Source: Verrucomicrobiia bacterium (GTDB taxonomy: Bacteria > Verrucomicrobiota > Verrucomicrobiia > Verrucomicrobiales > Akkermansiaceae). From it: a stretch of DNA of 24,137 nucleotides. The stretch covers positions 1 to 24,137 of the forward strand of contig CANHKJ010000011.1 of NCBI GenBank assembly GCA_947460915.1, given 5' to 3'. Below, piece after piece: positions 22,358 through 24,137 of this stretch. A program made the position numbers and the translations under genes. The number at the start of each line of letters is the position of its first letter. Positions within the stretch are counted from its first letter, which is position 1. The notes under the pieces are model-generated. The model was not told where the DNA came from and made no database searches. It saw nothing but the letters and a program-made list of their open reading frames with translations.

Positions 22358-23602
22358 TCAAAGAAACAAAGGCCGGACGTGGCGGTCGAGAAGATTTTCG
22401 GTCACGTTTTTGGCGATGATTTCGCGATGCGTTTTGAGGGCATCGGTGTAGCGTGAGCCGAGTTGTGCGGCGATCTTGAAGCCGACGTGCAAGAGTTGTC
22501 GGAAATGCGGATTGTATTCGGAGCAGCTCGGAATGTGGCGCAAGGCGTTCACATATTGAGCACTGGTCCAAGAGTTTACGCTTTCAGCGGAGGGTAGCTT
22601 GGCATCATCGATGTCAATGACTGTAGCGTATGGTTGGCAAAGCGAGTCTTTGTAATCAAGGGCTTTGGCGTAGATTTCTTTGGCAAGTGCCAGAGCTTCG
22701 CCATCAGCTTCGGCGAGACCAATCAGCTCTTCTAACCAATTGGTGCCAGCTGTTTTGATGTGCAGTCCGGCACCCGTGCGTTGAAGCGCGCGACGGATCG
22801 CGGGATAGATCGAGAATTTGTCAGAACCGGAATGCACGCTGAGTTTCAGGGTCGATGGCAAACCGTAGGCCTTGACGGCGTGGGCAATCACGGCGAGGTC
22901 GTCATTGAATTCTTTTTCGAACTGCACGACATCGCCGACGTAATCGACACCTTTGTTGAAGCGCCCTGTGAACTTGGGGGCGATGGTTTGGATCGGGATT
23001 TCTTGATCGCTCAGAGCGGCAAGAATGAAGAGCAATTCAGGAGGCGTCTGCGGTGAGTCGGTTTCATCCATCGAGACTTCGGTGATAAAGTCAGGGCCTT
23101 TGGCAGCGAGAATGTGGCGATAGATGGCACCAGCTTTTTGGGTAGCGAGCAAGAATTTGTTAGAAATGCGCTCGGCTTCTTCTTGGGAAATGACGAACGG
23201 TGTATCGATGCCATCAATCTGGATCGAACCAACCAACTCAGCATGTTTTTGCAGAAATGCTTGTACGTCAGCTGGAGCTGCTGCTTGGCCAATGTCATCA
23301 GCTACGTCGAGCGTGAAAAAATCACAGGGCGCGATGAAGCGATCAACGGTGCTGAGGTTGATGTGGTCGGCATCGAGGTGGTATTCTTTATCCCAAGCAA
23401 GCGCCGATACCGCTGCATCTGCGGCCTCGCGCGTGCCCGATGGCTCGGAGCCGATGATGGTATGCTCGCGATTCGACTTATTCCAGACAGGAACAATTTC
23501 AACGCCTTGTGAGGAAGCGGCAACGAATGCGGCGAGTTGTGCGGAAGCTTGGTGGGCGAAGCGATCGCCGACGCCGAAGGTAAATGGTGCGATGGTTTTC
23601 AT
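22358..23602 (-). CDS. uxaE: Tagaturonate epimerase family protein (UxaE-like)
   Basis: A 414-residue cytoplasmic enzyme of the UxaE family (Thermotoga TM0440 type), which interconverts D-tagaturonate and D-fructuronate in galacturonate catabolism. The start at ATG 23602 (MKTIAPFTFGVGDRFAHQ) matches the usual N-terminus; the frame is open for another 86 codons upstream, but that part runs through the repeat region and the next gene and is not coding. Recognisable stretches are SALAWDKEYHLDADHINLST, RFIAPCDFFTLDVAD, ITEVSMDETDSPQTPPELLF, FTGRFNKGVDYVGD and KLSVHSGSDKFSIYP; the last contains a likely metal-binding His. Length is near the family norm. It lies downstream of a zinc-type dehydrogenase gene, which could supply the next or previous redox step. 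No Shine-Dalgarno sequence is visible. The assignment to tagaturonate rests on family recognition only. Confidence 0.85.
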   Translation of the reverse strand: MKTIAPFTFGVGDRFAHQASAQLAAFVAASSQGVEIVPVWNKSNREHTIIGSEPSGTREAADAAVSALAWDKEYHLDADHINLSTVDRFIAPCDFFTLDVADDIGQAAAPADVQAFLQKHAELVGSIQIDGIDTPFVISQEEAERISNKFLLATQKAGAIYRHILAAKGPDFITEVSMDETDSPQTPPELLFILAALSDQEIPIQTIAPKFTGRFNKGVDYVGDVVQFEKEFNDDLAVIAHAVKAYGLPSTLKLSVHSGSDKFSIYPAIRRALQRTGAGLHIKTAGTNWLEELIGLAEADGEALALAKEIYAKALDYKDSLCQPYATVIDIDDAKLPSAESVNSWTSAQYVNALRHIPSCSEYNPHFRQLLHVGFKIAAQLGSRYTDALKTHREIIAKNVTENLLDRHVRPLFL

Positions 23603-23622
23603 GATGGTTGGTGAGAGGTGAG

Positions 23623-23705
23623 TATGGAGAAGGGATTTGCAATCCCTTTTGTAGGACGGGAAAAGAATTTGAGTGAAGAAAGGGATTGTAAATCCCTTCT
23701 CCTTA
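23623..23705. repeat. REP-like pair of 27-bp palindromic units in inverted orientation
   Basis: Unit 1 (23623-23649) and the reverse complement of unit 2 (23679-23705) agree at 25 of 27 positions: both read TA(T/A)GGAGAAGGGATTT, then (G/A)CAATCCCTTT. Each unit contains an 8-bp perfect stem AAGGGATT/AATCCCTT around a 3-base loop (23630-23648 and 23680-23698). The two units face each other across 29 bases, like a BIME pair. The outer end of unit 2 supplies the TAA stop codon of the dehydrogenase gene. Hairpin 2 is followed on the minus strand by TTTC and hairpin 1 on the plus strand by TTTT, so they could also attenuate transcription or stabilise mRNA between the two genes. Confidence 0.75.
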
Positions 23706-24137
23706 TTGCACTTCGATGATGGCTTTGATGGCGCCCATGGCAGGGTTGGTGAATTGGGCAAATTTTTCGGGGACTTCGTCGATGGTGATGCGGTGAGTGA
23801 TCCAGATGTCGGTGTTGATTTTTTTGTCTTCGATGAGCTGGATGATTTTCGGGAAATCACTGGGGTGAGCGTTTCGCGACGCGAGTAAGGTTAGTTCACG
23901 ACGATGAAACACTGGAGCGTGGGGAAAGCTGAGTTCTTGTGTGGTAATGCCCACGTAAACGACACGACCCGTAAAGGCCGCAAATTGGAAACAGGTGGAC
24001 ATGGAGTGCACACTGCCTGTGGCATCAATGATCACATCGGCGAGTTGTCCATCGGTTAGGTCAGCGAGAGCTTTGACATTCGCTTCGGCATCTGTGCTGG
24101 CAAGAATGCCCTCAATGCCAAGATTTTTCTGACAAAA
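23703..24137 (-). CDS. Zinc-type (MDR) alcohol dehydrogenase, C-terminal part, cut by window edge
   Basis: The frame is open from the window edge (FCQKNLGIEGILASTDAEAN...) to the TAA at 23703, giving about 144 residues of C-terminal sequence; the 5' end lies outside. The visible part is the second half of the NAD(P)-binding Rossmann domain with ADVIIDATGSV and GRVVYVGITTQELSFP, followed by the medium-chain dehydrogenase C-terminal element RRELTLLASRNAHPSDFPKI and the closing IDEVPEKFAQF. This pattern fits the sorbitol / L-idonate / galactonate dehydrogenase group; the catalytic zinc ligands would be upstream and cannot be checked. It lies directly before uxaE on the same strand, so a role in uronate or aldonate oxidation-reduction is likely, by context. 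The stop codon belongs to the REP-like repeat. Confidence 0.85.
   Translation of the reverse strand, partial: FCQKNLGIEGILASTDAEANVKALADLTDGQLADVIIDATGSVHSMSTCFQFAAFTGRVVYVGITTQELSFPHAPVFHRRELTLLASRNAHPSDFPKIIQLIEDKKINTDIWITHRITIDEVPEKFAQFTNPAMGAIKAIIEVQ

Noticed and set aside
23623..23705. CRISPR-like array
   Set aside because: Only two repeat units, in opposite orientation, with one 29-base gap and no cas genes; this fits a REP pair instead.

Overview
The window looks like chromosomal DNA from a member of the Verrucomicrobia (PVC superphylum). The strongest reason is a pair of giant secreted proteins that join a ThuA-like domain, an SGNH-hydrolase-like domain, the Planctomycetes/Verrucomicrobia 'membrane-bound dehydrogenase' beta-propeller and a C-terminal c-type cytochrome. 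A sigma-54 gene, a GH95 fucosidase and a UxaE-type epimerase fit a polysaccharide-degrading, Gram-negative PVC bacterium. This taxonomic reading is an inference from gene content; no rRNA is present. I found no tRNA, CRISPR array, insertion sequence or prophage. No gene-free stretch exceeds 300 bases; the largest gap is about 196 bases (3999-4194).

Left third (1-9.7 kb): two tandem minus-strand paralogues of about 1323 and 1391 residues flank one plus-strand MFS transporter of the nucleoside/H+ symporter type. All four modules are kept in the same order in both copies, but the SGNH modules have lost key catalytic residues. A likely intrinsic terminator of the second paralogue lies inside the 3' end of the MFS gene. 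The set reads as a periplasmic sugar-oxidation and uptake unit, which is an inference.

Middle (9.7-16.9 kb) is mostly housekeeping: tsaD translationally coupled to a pRiA4b ORF-3-like gene (minus); then a four-helix membrane protein, recR and a SAM methyltransferase (plus); an outer-membrane beta-barrel-like protein; and hemW followed by rpoN (minus).

Right third (17-24.1 kb): a secreted C39/papain-like cysteine-protease-like protein, acpS, a TetR regulator that overlaps acpS tail to tail, a secreted GH95 alpha-L-fucosidase carrying an inserted discoidin-like domain, a tagaturonate epimerase (uxaE), and the C-terminal part of a zinc-type alcohol dehydrogenase cut off by the window edge. uxaE and the dehydrogenase are separated by a pair of REP-like palindromes in inverted orientation. 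GH95, UxaE and the dehydrogenase together suggest fucose- and uronate-containing polysaccharides as substrates.

Several start codons (hemW, the barrel protein, tetR) lie only 5-8 bases from good -10-like boxes, and many genes lack a clear Shine-Dalgarno sequence, so near-leaderless transcripts are plausible for part of this genome.
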